This document shows positions 21,721 through 30,284 of a DNA stretch of 64,000 nt, piece after piece. The number at the start of each line of letters is the position of its first letter. The first letter of the stretch is position 1. Under the pieces are notes generated by a model that ran no database searches, had not been told where the DNA came from, and worked only from the letters and a program-made list of their open reading frames with translations. Both the position numbers and the translations under genes were made by a program. The DNA is from Neptuniibacter sp. (GTDB lineage: Bacteria > Pseudomonadota > Gammaproteobacteria > Pseudomonadales > Balneatricaceae): contig NZ_JAAEQH010000279.1 in NCBI RefSeq assembly GCF_024231755.1, positions 1 to 64,000 on the forward strand. The letters run 5' to 3'.

Positions 21721-24074
21721 TTTGTTATCTTCTTTTCAGGTAGCTCTAAAATAAATCGGTGAAGCCGCTTGGTCTTCAGGCTAGGGGTCTCGTCGAGTGT
21801 AAGAATGCCATCGTTGTATTGAGCACACTCTTTAGCAATGAATAGCCCAAGCCCTCTCCTTTTAGTTTTTTCTTTCAAAGAAAAGAATACTTGGAATACC
21901 TTTTCTCTATTTTCTGGCGCAATACCTCTACCATTATCTTCAAATATGATAGTTGGAGGAGAATCGTGTGATGAGATAGATATAGTAGGTATAAACCTAT
22001 CATTACGTTGAGCTTTCATTTCCATCCAGTATTTGGAATTAGAAATCAGGTTTTCTAAGATCTGGACGATCATGCCTTTAACTGCGTTAACTCTGATTGG
22101 TGAATCTGCTAAATCAAGGTTAACTTGGATATGATGACGGTCAAACTGAGCAGAATGTGCTTCAAGTGTATCCTGAATAAGTTCATTTAGTGAGAAACTT
22201 TCTTTACGCTGTCTTCCAGAGACGCTTAGAGGGTCTAGCACTTTAATCCTTTTGCTTAAGCTCTTCATTTGCGACCGGAGAGATTCAAGCTTTTTCTGCA
22301 CAGAATCAGGTACAGTGCTGCCTTTCAGGTCATTAAGATTCGATATGGCATTTTCAGAAGCCCTGGCTAGCTCATGAGCTACCACTTCAACCATAAGACC
22401 AACACCTGCCATCTCTATCATTTGCCGACTTTCTTGCTCAACTTCTTCAATTCTTATTTTTGCTTTTTTAGCAAAGTCAGAGAACTCGAATAGCGTTTGC
22501 TGTAAGTCTTCGATAGCTTCTTTGCCTTCCTTTGGAACCTTTTTCCTTAGAGTACCTAGTGAGCCCTTAGCACGTTGCTCCAAAGTTGCGATTTGAGCTT
22601 TAGAGGTTGATAGGTCAATTTTTTGATTTTTATACTGTTTCTCAATTCTCTTCATAAAGCTGAGTAATTCATCCTGTATGACAAGACTCATTACTTCTAA
22701 AAAAGCTTTTTGTTCTTGGGTTTCTCTTAGCCCTTCGCGGTTGGTTTGGTCAACTAGCATTGGGTTTGTCGTTCTAGAAATGCAAACTTTGCCAATAAAT
22801 TGGGTTTTGTTTAAGGCGTAACCAGATCTTGCAAGGGCTTTTCTATCTAGAGCTAACCAATCATCGTCGTCATCGCCATATGGAAATACACGGAAATCAT
22901 CCCGAAATAGCATGATTCCTGACCACTGACGCTGTAAGGCTCTTACATCTTTTAAGCTGCCAATGCTTTCTATCTTTTTTAATCTTTGTCTATTGAACCA
23001 GTGGGCTTCAAATGAAAAGTCACCGAGATTAAGTAATGCATCATCATGAATTTCTGAATCGGTTCCAATTAAAGATCCCTCTAGATCTACTAAGGTTCTT
23101 ACTGTTTCTTCCTCTTCCTTCGGGTGATCGAAACCAAGATTGTTTGCAGTCATTTTACAGCGTAGAACAGGCTCTCCATTCTCAATTGAGTACGAGCCTT
23201 TAACTGTTGCCTGAGCATGTTCAAGAAGAGTTTTATTCATCCATGGAATTTTTATTCTTTCTTCATTCCAGGATAAAGCTACTCTTGGCCTTTTCTTTGC
23301 GTCCTTGAATGGGTCTGTAAGTCGTGAAAAGTCATGCTTGGCCATTTCTTCTAATCGAGTTTTTGTCCAATCTTCAGAAAGTTTCCCGATAATTATTTTT
23401 GTTCCACTCCAATCGGAGGAGTTCTTATTTTGGCCTTGTGATGGTGTAACGCTTATGTCACTTAACATTGCGTCAGTTTGAGAAAACTCATTCCAATCAA
23501 TATCGAGTATATTTAGTCTTGAGTCATCTTCTGTAGCTGTTTCAACTCTTAAGTGGTCACCTAGTCTCATTGCGGATAGACGACCAATTCCTTTTTCTCC
23601 AAGGTATGGGCTTCTTGAAGCCTTACTTTTAATAGCTTCATCTACAGCTTTTTTCCTTGAGGATGTACCGATAACGAGAAAGTTATTTTCCAAGTCACTA
23701 GAAGACATACCTGATCCAGTATCTGATATGGTTATAGTGCTTGAGTTATATATTTCTTGTAGGGTTTCTAAGAGCTTTTCGGGTGTATGAGATAACTTTA
23801 TCGATTCTTGAGCGTTATCAGAGTTGTTAGCATCAAGGTTAATGGCCTTTAATGCATATAGTTTATGTTTTTCAAAGTTATCGGGATCGACCTCTATACG
23901 ATTCGATAGAGTTAGAAAAGCATTTCTACGTAATAACACATTAAATTCAATAGAGACTCCGCTTTTCGTACGGGCATCAAAACCATTCTTTATTAGTTCA
24001 TAGAAAGCAATAATATCTGAGCTAATTAGTTCTGATCCTAGCTCTAAAACTGCTCTTGCAGAAATTTTGAACAC
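21717..24074 (-). CDS. Double GHKL protein: Hsp90/MutL-like ATPase fused to a histidine-kinase-like module
   Basis: The 785-aa protein has two separate GHKL ATPase cassettes. The first has an N-box YELIKNGFDA (Asn30), DTGSGM at 118-123 and GEKGIGR at 159-165, as in Hsp90/MutL/MORC-type ATPases. A coiled-coil region (about 480-560) leads to a DHp-like helix with AHELARASENAI (His567). A C-terminal histidine-kinase ATPase follows: LENLISN near 675, FEDNGRGIAP near 711-720 and RRGLGLFIAK near 739-748. No transmembrane helix or signal peptide is seen, so it is cytosolic. Start is GTG with a strong AGGAGG site. It likely senses a signal through the first ATPase and passes it to the receiver-like neighbour (inference). 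Confidence 0.82.
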   Translation of the reverse strand: MFKISARAVLELGSELISSDIIAFYELIKNGFDARTKSGVSIEFNVLLRRNAFLTLSNRIEVDPDNFEKHKLYALKAINLDANNSDNAQESIKLSHTPEKLLETLQEIYNSSTITISDTGSGMSSSDLENNFLVIGTSSRKKAVDEAIKSKASRSPYLGEKGIGRLSAMRLGDHLRVETATEDDSRLNILDIDWNEFSQTDAMLSDISVTPSQGQNKNSSDWSGTKIIIGKLSEDWTKTRLEEMAKHDFSRLTDPFKDAKKRPRVALSWNEERIKIPWMNKTLLEHAQATVKGSYSIENGEPVLRCKMTANNLGFDHPKEEEETVRTLVDLEGSLIGTDSEIHDDALLNLGDFSFEAHWFNRQRLKKIESIGSLKDVRALQRQWSGIMLFRDDFRVFPYGDDDDDWLALDRKALARSGYALNKTQFIGKVCISRTTNPMLVDQTNREGLRETQEQKAFLEVMSLVIQDELLSFMKRIEKQYKNQKIDLSTSKAQIATLEQRAKGSLGTLRKKVPKEGKEAIEDLQQTLFEFSDFAKKAKIRIEEVEQESRQMIEMAGVGLMVEVVAHELARASENAISNLNDLKGSTVPDSVQKKLESLRSQMKSLSKRIKVLDPLSVSGRQRKESFSLNELIQDTLEAHSAQFDRHHIQVNLDLADSPIRVNAVKGMIVQILENLISNSKYWMEMKAQRNDRFIPTISISSHDSPPTIIFEDNGRGIAPENREKVFQVFFSLKEKTKRRGLGLFIAKECAQYNDGILTLDETPSLKTKRLHRFILELPEKKITK

Positions 24075-24114
24075 TGAAGATCTCCTCCTTGAATTAAGTT
24101 TAGGAACAACAGCA

Positions 24115-24945
24115 CTACAACGAACAGATCAAGCATGCTTGATCTTCAGGATCATCATCGTCTTGTTGGTATCTAAGAACTTCTTGCCACTTTTGCTCGT
24201 TTATAGAAGACGATTTGCTGATGACACCCTCTTCTTTTTCTCTCTCTTCGGCTCGAGCCACGACTTCATCAAGTGTCTTACCTTGTACCCAGGTATATCC
24301 ATTACCAGATGTCTTTTCAATTTCTTTAGCTTTTTCAAACAGCTCTGGATGGTATCTCTTCAAACCTAGCCATTCATCTTGCCGCTGAAAGAAGCAGAAG
24401 TAACAACCGGATCTAGATCTCCATTGATAGTATTCGGGAATTCCTACGCTATCTTCAAGAATCTGGAAAATATCATCTCTAACTAAGCCATCTTCGATAA
24501 ATGGAAATATAGCGGTAATGTTTTCCTTCGAGCTTACATACCCTTCTCGAAATTCATCAGCTCTTATTCCTACATAGCTTATAACTGGATCTTCACCTAC
24601 AAAGTCTTCAAATGGCTTTATTTTCATTGTACGAGTACACCACCTCTGTCTAGCTGATGGTAAGTAATCATTATGAAGCTTCAACCAATGCGAGAAATCC
24701 CGGCCACTTGAAAGGCGAATGATCTCCTTACCTAGATAGGCCTCCATTTTATCTAAGAATTCATACACTTCTTCAAGTTCAGCACCAGTATCTGTAAAGA
24801 AGTACTCAACACGAGAATGTATCTCTGGATATCGATCCTTCAGGTATATCGCTAATGCTGCACTATCTTTACCACCTGAAATGCCCAGTACATGCCTTCT
24901 ATCATCGGCGACCATTGCGTCCTTCATGTTGCTTTTATTTGCCAC
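24115..24945 (-). CDS. PAPS-reductase/DndC-like PP-loop enzyme with extra cysteine pairs
   Basis: The 276-aa protein has the adenylating PP-loop SGGKDS at residues 23-28, then TDTGAE at 51-56 and RWCTR (Cys103). SGCYFC (Cys181, Cys184) is the pattern of the DndC/CysH-related sulfur-transfer family. It ends ACLICSL (Cys271, Cys274), an extra CxxC. The cysteines could hold an iron-sulfur cluster, as in DndC and TtcA. Relatives activate a substrate by adenylation and transfer sulfur, for example in DNA phosphorothioation. No dndA/iscS, dndD or dndE gene is nearby, so standard Dnd is excluded. Its start overlaps the end of the ATPase gene by 11 bp. Confidence 0.85.
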   Translation of the reverse strand: MANKSNMKDAMVADDRRHVLGISGGKDSAALAIYLKDRYPEIHSRVEYFFTDTGAELEEVYEFLDKMEAYLGKEIIRLSSGRDFSHWLKLHNDYLPSARQRWCTRTMKIKPFEDFVGEDPVISYVGIRADEFREGYVSSKENITAIFPFIEDGLVRDDIFQILEDSVGIPEYYQWRSRSGCYFCFFQRQDEWLGLKRYHPELFEKAKEIEKTSGNGYTWVQGKTLDEVVARAEEREKEEGVISKSSSINEQKWQEVLRYQQDDDDPEDQACLICSL

Positions 24946-27900
24946 TAGAGACCTCTTTTAGTGGGGCTGATGCTTCTTTCGAACCATTATCCTTTGATGG
25001 GCTTAGGAACTCATCTACAAGTTCAGCAAGTACGGCCAGTTGTATTTCTTGATTTGTATCTCCATCTTTCAGAAGACTGAGAACTTCTTGTTTAATATCC
25101 TGAATAGCTGAGTGCTGCTGCTTATCGATTGTAATAACCCGGTCTAAGGGTTCTGCGCCTTTTTTAACAGACTTTAGTAAGAAAACGTCAAAGTCACCTG
25201 AACACTTTTGTTGATATCTATCGCTGTGAACACGGAGGGTCTCAAGGTCTAGTAGCCTTTTTGAGAAATCACTTAGCCTGACCTCTGCTTCAGCACGATT
25301 TCCGTCAGTCCACTTCTTAGCAGGCTTATAACCAAGGAACATCAAAATGTTCTGCAGCCAGCTATCATCGTCTATGCTTGTTTTAGTGAGACGCATAAGA
25401 AATGCTTTTAATCCGTCTATATCAACAGTGTAAAGTTCTAGACCTGAATAACGTCCTACGATGATTCTTCTTAGCTCTTCGAGGCTAGAGTATTCGATAT
25501 TGAAAGCTTGCCCTAAGAGAGTTTTTTGGTGCTCGATTAGCTGTGGGAAAGCGTGTTTTAATTCTCTAAGAGCATTCCTTAACTTATCAGCGAAACCTTC
25601 TAACTCGCCAGGCTCAGAAGATTCCAGGAGTTTGTATCCTAAAGCTTTAGGCAATTCAGAAAATAATAAAGCTTCTGGCGACTTTGCTAATTGATAGGCA
25701 TCTCTAACAGCCTTTGCTTCCTTCGATAAAACTGATGACTTTGTCTTCAGCGTATATTCGGGTAGCTCAGACATAAACTTAGCCAGAGGAGATACCAGTT
25801 GTATGACAGTTCTTTGGTTCTTATTACTAAACAAAGCCTTAGAGTATTCTTCATAAATAGAAGCTTTCAGACCTTCGATTCTAAAACGTTGAACAGTGAA
25901 GGATTCTGGCTTTCTTGAAAAACGCTCTAGATGATCAGGTTGGATAGCAGGTATATATTTCCTATCTTCGTACAAGGCAAGCTCATGACGATCAACTAGA
26001 TATGCTGCGAAGTATACGATGGGTAGTAAACCAAGCTTAATTCCGTAAGGTGGAGCTGATAATATCTTTGTTAACTCTGCAAATGAACGAGGGCTATCTT
26101 CTGTTGTAGCGAAGAAGTCTCTTACGGCATTCCAAGTATCATCAAATTCAGACCCTGTTTCTGGCTCGATGAATCTGTATTCACCCTCTACTTCCTTGTG
26201 AAGCCCTGTAGCCTTCAATACAGCTCTATATATAGCTTTTTCAGGTGGAAATTTATCTATGCCCAGATCAACATTAGATTCGCTTTCCAACATTGCAGTG
26301 AGAAGTTTGTTTCTCCCTGCTACAGCCTGGCTTGAAGGCTTGTCCCTGTTAATAAGCTCGTTATGTATAGATGGGGCTTTGGAATAAACCTCTTCAAAAA
26401 TATTTGAGAGAAGCTCTTGAAATCTACGCTTACTCTCAATGGATACAGGCTCGCCCTTCCAAAACCACAAGTTATTCTCAGGATGCTGCAATAGCTGTTC
26501 TAGCATATTTTGCTGGGTAACTAATATTGCATTCTTACGCTCAACAAATTCTTTCTTTGCTATTGGATCAGAGTTTAGTTCTTGGTACTGATTTTCAATC
26601 TGGCTGAGAGCTTGTTCTTCAACTAACAGTTGCTTCAGTCTGGGTGTATTTGAACACAGAGCTATAACTACAAACTCAGAGTGAGATGCTAAATTGTTGG
26701 TAATTTCTACCTCGTTCTGGGAGGTATCTGATAACACATAGGCAAGGGTTGGCTCATCAAATGTAGCTTGAGTAAGCTCTTCTACCGAGTCGAAGAACCT
26801 CGGTAAAAAATAGCGTAGAGCTCCATTTTGTATTGTGTAGCGCCGAGCAACTATGGGATCAATATATGATCCGTTGTTAAGAGCTTGAGCTACGGAATAA
26901 GCTTTGATTTTGGATACTTCGTCATGGATGCAAGACTCAAGATCAAAGTCACTGCCTTGCCAAACTCTATATTCAGAATTGAACTTGCGGTAAGTAATTA
27001 ACGAGGATGTCTCTAAGACTTGGATTCCTTCTTTAAATTCCTCATAGGATTTACAGCAAGTTTCTAGTATTGGTTCAGAGGCTTTGATACCCCTATTCGA
27101 ACCAATAACATTTAGTAAACCAATAGTTTTAAGAAGTTCTAGTTCAATTTCAGATTGATGATCGAGCCTATCAATAGCAGTAGAGACTTCCACCCATCTC
27201 CTGTTGGTAATATGGTCACCCAGAATCCCAGACCGGCTTCTCATGAAGTAATCAAAGACATCACTTGGCATGATGAATTCTCCAATTCCCTTGAGCTGCT
27301 TTAAAATATGCTGAAAGGCGCTGTCTTCATGACTGGATAGATAACTAAATAGGGTTCTTTCATTCTGAGCCACTTTCTGACACAGCGTTGGTAAAATCAG
27401 AGCTGTTAGAGGGTGAAGTGGATAGCACGAAGAAAATAATTGATTTGCTTCATCAACGTTAAGGCCGTGTGGTAAGGCATGCTCTTCGTGCAGAGTTTTA
27501 ATAATCGGATTAGTTATCGTGTGAACTCGATGGCTATCTTCTTCACTAAAGTCGGTTTGTATCGCGTTGCTGACTACTCGTAGTGTTTGTTCAGAAGATT
27601 CAAGGAATGGTATTTCTTCAAAGCGCCCCTGAACTTTTGACCATTCATGTTTGAGTGTATCCCCTAACCCTTTTGCGTAATGTTCGAGGGAATGGTGCAA
27701 TGAAACGAATAAGCTAAGATTTACATCATGAGCGGCATAAGCATGTTCAGCTAGCTCTTGAAGTAGGTAGATATCATTCGCTTCTGACTGCAGCGCTTCA
27801 AATTCTAGGAACTTTCCAAGCTCGTCAACACATAGCAAAATCCCAGGGCATCTAATTGTCTTTGAAGACTTAAATGCATTCTGTGTTGCCTTGAAAGCGT

Positions 27901-28405
27901 CAATCACATCAGAAGTGGAAATTTTATTCTGTTCAATAATCGTACTTAATTGACTAGTCAGGCTTTTAGATGATGTGTGGTTTTCAATTAAATAGCTTGT
28001 TAATGACTTTAATAGCGAGCTTAAGATGCTACGAGCTAGACCTTGATGTGAGCCAGTTACGAGTACACTAAGATAGCCAGTCGAGGACGATAATTTAGTA
28101 CATAGCTTTTTATTTATGTCTGGACTGTATGCTTCAAGCAGATTCAGACATTCATTTGTTTCTGTTGCTAGTGCGTTAGATAAATATAAAAGAAATGATG
28201 ATTTACCAGACCCATAAGGGCCAACTAGCGACCAGGCTCGAGGTGTTTGTTCTGCATTTAGTGTATCTGCAAAGCGGCTAATTGTACTGATTGCTCTGGT
28301 TGTTGGTATGTAACCTTTAGCAAGTTCTATAGAGCTAGCATCGCGCTCAATATTTATTGATCTTGTATACCGAGAGTTAACTGAAACTTTATTTACTAAG
28401 CTCAT
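24935..28405 (-). CDS. Large P-loop ATPase of the cargo cluster
   Basis: The 1156-aa protein has Walker A GPYGSGKSS at residues 62-70 and Walker B ILLCVDELGKFLE with Asp194-Glu195. TGSHQGLARS lies between and FVSLHHSLEHYA follows as a possible sensor. The rest (about 250-1150) is helix-rich with coiled-coil stretches (for example LEQLLQHPENN) and no nuclease or methylase motif. Overall size and layout recall BrxC/PglY-type ATPases of phage-defence loci, but I cannot show homology. Such proteins often form large assemblies on DNA. Its start overlaps the DUF4007 gene by 4 bp, and its end overlaps the PP-loop gene. Confidence 0.8.
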   Translation of the reverse strand: MSLVNKVSVNSRYTRSINIERDASSIELAKGYIPTTRAISTISRFADTLNAEQTPRAWSLVGPYGSGKSSFLLYLSNALATETNECLNLLEAYSPDINKKLCTKLSSSTGYLSVLVTGSHQGLARSILSSLLKSLTSYLIENHTSSKSLTSQLSTIIEQNKISTSDVIDAFKATQNAFKSSKTIRCPGILLCVDELGKFLEFEALQSEANDIYLLQELAEHAYAAHDVNLSLFVSLHHSLEHYAKGLGDTLKHEWSKVQGRFEEIPFLESSEQTLRVVSNAIQTDFSEEDSHRVHTITNPIIKTLHEEHALPHGLNVDEANQLFSSCYPLHPLTALILPTLCQKVAQNERTLFSYLSSHEDSAFQHILKQLKGIGEFIMPSDVFDYFMRSRSGILGDHITNRRWVEVSTAIDRLDHQSEIELELLKTIGLLNVIGSNRGIKASEPILETCCKSYEEFKEGIQVLETSSLITYRKFNSEYRVWQGSDFDLESCIHDEVSKIKAYSVAQALNNGSYIDPIVARRYTIQNGALRYFLPRFFDSVEELTQATFDEPTLAYVLSDTSQNEVEITNNLASHSEFVVIALCSNTPRLKQLLVEEQALSQIENQYQELNSDPIAKKEFVERKNAILVTQQNMLEQLLQHPENNLWFWKGEPVSIESKRRFQELLSNIFEEVYSKAPSIHNELINRDKPSSQAVAGRNKLLTAMLESESNVDLGIDKFPPEKAIYRAVLKATGLHKEVEGEYRFIEPETGSEFDDTWNAVRDFFATTEDSPRSFAELTKILSAPPYGIKLGLLPIVYFAAYLVDRHELALYEDRKYIPAIQPDHLERFSRKPESFTVQRFRIEGLKASIYEEYSKALFSNKNQRTVIQLVSPLAKFMSELPEYTLKTKSSVLSKEAKAVRDAYQLAKSPEALLFSELPKALGYKLLESSEPGELEGFADKLRNALRELKHAFPQLIEHQKTLLGQAFNIEYSSLEELRRIIVGRYSGLELYTVDIDGLKAFLMRLTKTSIDDDSWLQNILMFLGYKPAKKWTDGNRAEAEVRLSDFSKRLLDLETLRVHSDRYQQKCSGDFDVFLLKSVKKGAEPLDRVITIDKQQHSAIQDIKQEVLSLLKDGDTNQEIQLAVLAELVDEFLSPSKDNGSKEASAPLKEVSSGK

Positions 28406-29313
28406 GATGCAACTTCCTGAGTGCTACTCGTATAGTAGAGAGACAAATAATCAGTTGCTCTTTCTTCCCCTATTTTGAAAATTTGCAGTTGCCCTGCCAC
28501 ATCGCGCAGTTCATATGCATTTGGAATAAGAGAAATCATATCTTCCAGCTTGTTAACGACATCGCTCTCTATGAGGCGGAATACAGCACCGGGGGTTACT
28601 TGATTTGCCCTAGAGTACATAACTTGCTCCAAAGGCACTGAGTTCGTGGTAAGGTTTTCAAAGAACTGAGTAACAGCAAAGGCGAAGATTGCTGTCGGTA
28701 ATTGACTACGATACTTAGGACTTGATTCGAATCCACTGTGGGTATTTGTAATTAAGCCTAAAACGGAAAAAGGAGAATCAAGCGATTCTTCAGCAGGTAG
28801 CTTTCCGTTAGTTTTACTTTTAGTGTACATCCTAGTTATTGCAGAGATGTCATTTTTCAATGTACTTGGCGACACCTTGGTTTTTACATTTTCAGAAACG
28901 TATTCCTTAAGGGTGTCTACTAGCTCAACGGTTTCAAAATTGGTCTTATGAAATTTATTAAAAAACCAAAACCATGTTGTTGCTTGTTTTGGGTTGGATG
29001 CAAGAAGCCAGTGTAACAACCATATAGTTGCTTCATCTTCCAAGTAAGGATCGAGACCTGAATCTGGGTCAAACAGTAGATTCCCCAAATCAGTTGGTTC
29101 TGTTGAGTTTGTTTCAAGCAGCTGGCAAGCCCGTAGCCAGTAACGAATTGATGTGACCATGTTCTTACCGACTCCCAGCTGAACAGTCGCATCATCAGAT
29201 TCGAATATTTTTCTGTCACTCTTTAAAGCGAGAAACCCTTTAGTAAGCCAGCCGTAACGCAGTGCAAACGTTTCGTGTCTCCCAAAGGCTGTAGTTTCCG
29301 GAACTAGCTGCAT
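28402..29313 (-). CDS. DUF4007 family protein, first gene of the cargo cluster
   Basis: The 303-aa protein opens with FGRHETFALRYGWLTKGF and continues VQLGVGKNMVTSIRYWL, which I recognise as the start of the DUF4007 family. To my knowledge, members are found next to PAPS-reductase-like and large ATPase genes in DNA-modification or defence clusters; no biochemical role is established. The aromatic and basic pattern with TSIRYWL suggests a helical DNA- or protein-binding module (inference). It has a weak ribosome site. It heads the operon, with the divergent XRE gene 420 bp away. Confidence 0.8.
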   Translation of the reverse strand: MQLVPETTAFGRHETFALRYGWLTKGFLALKSDRKIFESDDATVQLGVGKNMVTSIRYWLRACQLLETNSTEPTDLGNLLFDPDSGLDPYLEDEATIWLLHWLLASNPKQATTWFWFFNKFHKTNFETVELVDTLKEYVSENVKTKVSPSTLKNDISAITRMYTKSKTNGKLPAEESLDSPFSVLGLITNTHSGFESSPKYRSQLPTAIFAFAVTQFFENLTTNSVPLEQVMYSRANQVTPGAVFRLIESDVVNKLEDMISLIPNAYELRDVAGQLQIFKIGEERATDYLSLYYTSSTQEVAS

Positions 29314-29733
29314 TGATCTTGTCTACCTGTAGAAAAAGACGTCCATTTAGCCTATTTAGTTAGAGCTGAAATTGGCTTCGTCCATGAAAAATAAAACAAC
29401 AGATGAGTATATCAGTTCCTGATAGAAATGATTGCGATTGCAGACTGCTTTACCAATCAATTTTTTTAGTTCGGTTATATCGGAACAGCTTACTTTTGGC
29501 GTATTGGTAATCTGAAAGAGTCGTATGGACAGTATGTTGCTCGTGAAAGCCCCTCTACCACAGGGCTATAGCGTTATTGGTGATTTTCCTAGTTGAGAGA
29601 TTAGCTGATAAGTTACCTATTAAAAGATTAAGATATATCGGTAACTTTATGATTTTTATAGATATGTAGGTGTTTGCGTTGTCTTAAAAATAGCCATATC
29701 CTGACTATATCTAGTCAATTTCAGGTAGTCGAT
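29314..29733. promoter_or_regulatory. Divergent control region between the cargo operon and its XRE regulator
   Basis: This 420-bp AT-rich spacer must carry the promoters of the minus-strand operon and of the plus-strand XRE gene. It holds the imperfect palindrome TTCGGTTATATCGGAA (29470-29485, 12 of 16 symmetric), a second TATATCGG copy at 29634-29641, and a perfect inverted repeat GACTA-TATC-TAGTC at 29703-29716, 17 bp before the XRE start. These are candidate repressor operators. No coding frame of note is seen. Confidence 0.5.
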
Positions 29734-30120
29734 ATGACCCCATTTGGCCGTTACCTGGCAACACTGCGATTGAACCGCCAAGTTAAGCAGAAGGAGCTAG
29801 CTGAAGCTTTGGGGGTTGATCCAAGCTATATCAGCGCTATTGAAAGCGGTAAAAAGCCTCCTCCTTCTAATAGAGTGATTCGTGAAATCGTTGGTGAGCT
29901 AGCTTTGCCTAAAGATGAAGAGGCATTGCTATGGAATTACGCGGATCAGTCAATTCGAGTAATGCACATTCCGGACGACCTACCGTTAGAAACGTATGCG
30001 CTGATCCAGGAATTTCGAAAATCTCTGAAGAGCCTCTCTGCAGGTCAGGTAAATGTTATTCGCTCGGTCATATCAATGGAACGGAATGACTGTAATGAAC
30101 GGCTGAATACGAATATTTAG
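29734..30120 (+). CDS. XRE/Cro-type transcriptional regulator
   Basis: From ATG 29734 the product is 128 aa. I prefer this start because it places an AGG site 8 bp upstream and fits the family start MTPFGRYLATLRLNRQ; an in-frame ATG at 29674 would add 20 unlikely residues. The HTH_3 domain spans about residues 6-60 (KQKELAEALGVDPSYISAIESGKKPP). It is divergent from the six-gene cluster and upstream of tnsA. I infer it represses the cargo operon, itself, or both, keeping a potentially harmful system off. It may also act on the tns genes downstream, 165 bp away. Confidence 0.85.
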   Translation: MTPFGRYLATLRLNRQVKQKELAEALGVDPSYISAIESGKKPPPSNRVIREIVGELALPKDEEALLWNYADQSIRVMHIPDDLPLETYALIQEFRKSLKSLSAGQVNVIRSVISMERNDCNERLNTNI

Positions 30121-30155
30121 GAGAGTCTATATAAAGAAAAACGGGAAAAGCTAAT

Positions 30156-30233
30156 GCTTGACCCGCTTCTGAACGGTAAAGATACCGCTGTGTGAGAACT
30201 ACAGTATCTATTCCCTTCCTTAGCCCGTCAAGC
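30156..30233 (+). promoter_or_regulatory. Nested inverted repeats in the tnsA leader
   Basis: Two nested pairs occur: GCTTGAC 30156-30162 with GTCAAGC 30227-30233, and AGATAC 30180-30185 with GTATCT 30204-30209. The spacer of 164 bp before tnsA may fold into a branched leader or end the XRE transcript; no T-run follows, so a simple terminator is unlikely. Function is unknown. Confidence 0.4.
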
Positions 30234-30284
30234 TACCTAACCAAGACCAAAAATTTTCATTACCAAAAAAGGTAAGGATTTCGT

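Noticed and set aside
17268-29313. Assignment of the cargo to Dnd, Ssp, BREX or DISARM
   Set aside because: There is no desulfurase, DndD/DndE, methylase, PglZ or helicase; a PP-loop enzyme and a large ATPase alone do not define any of these.
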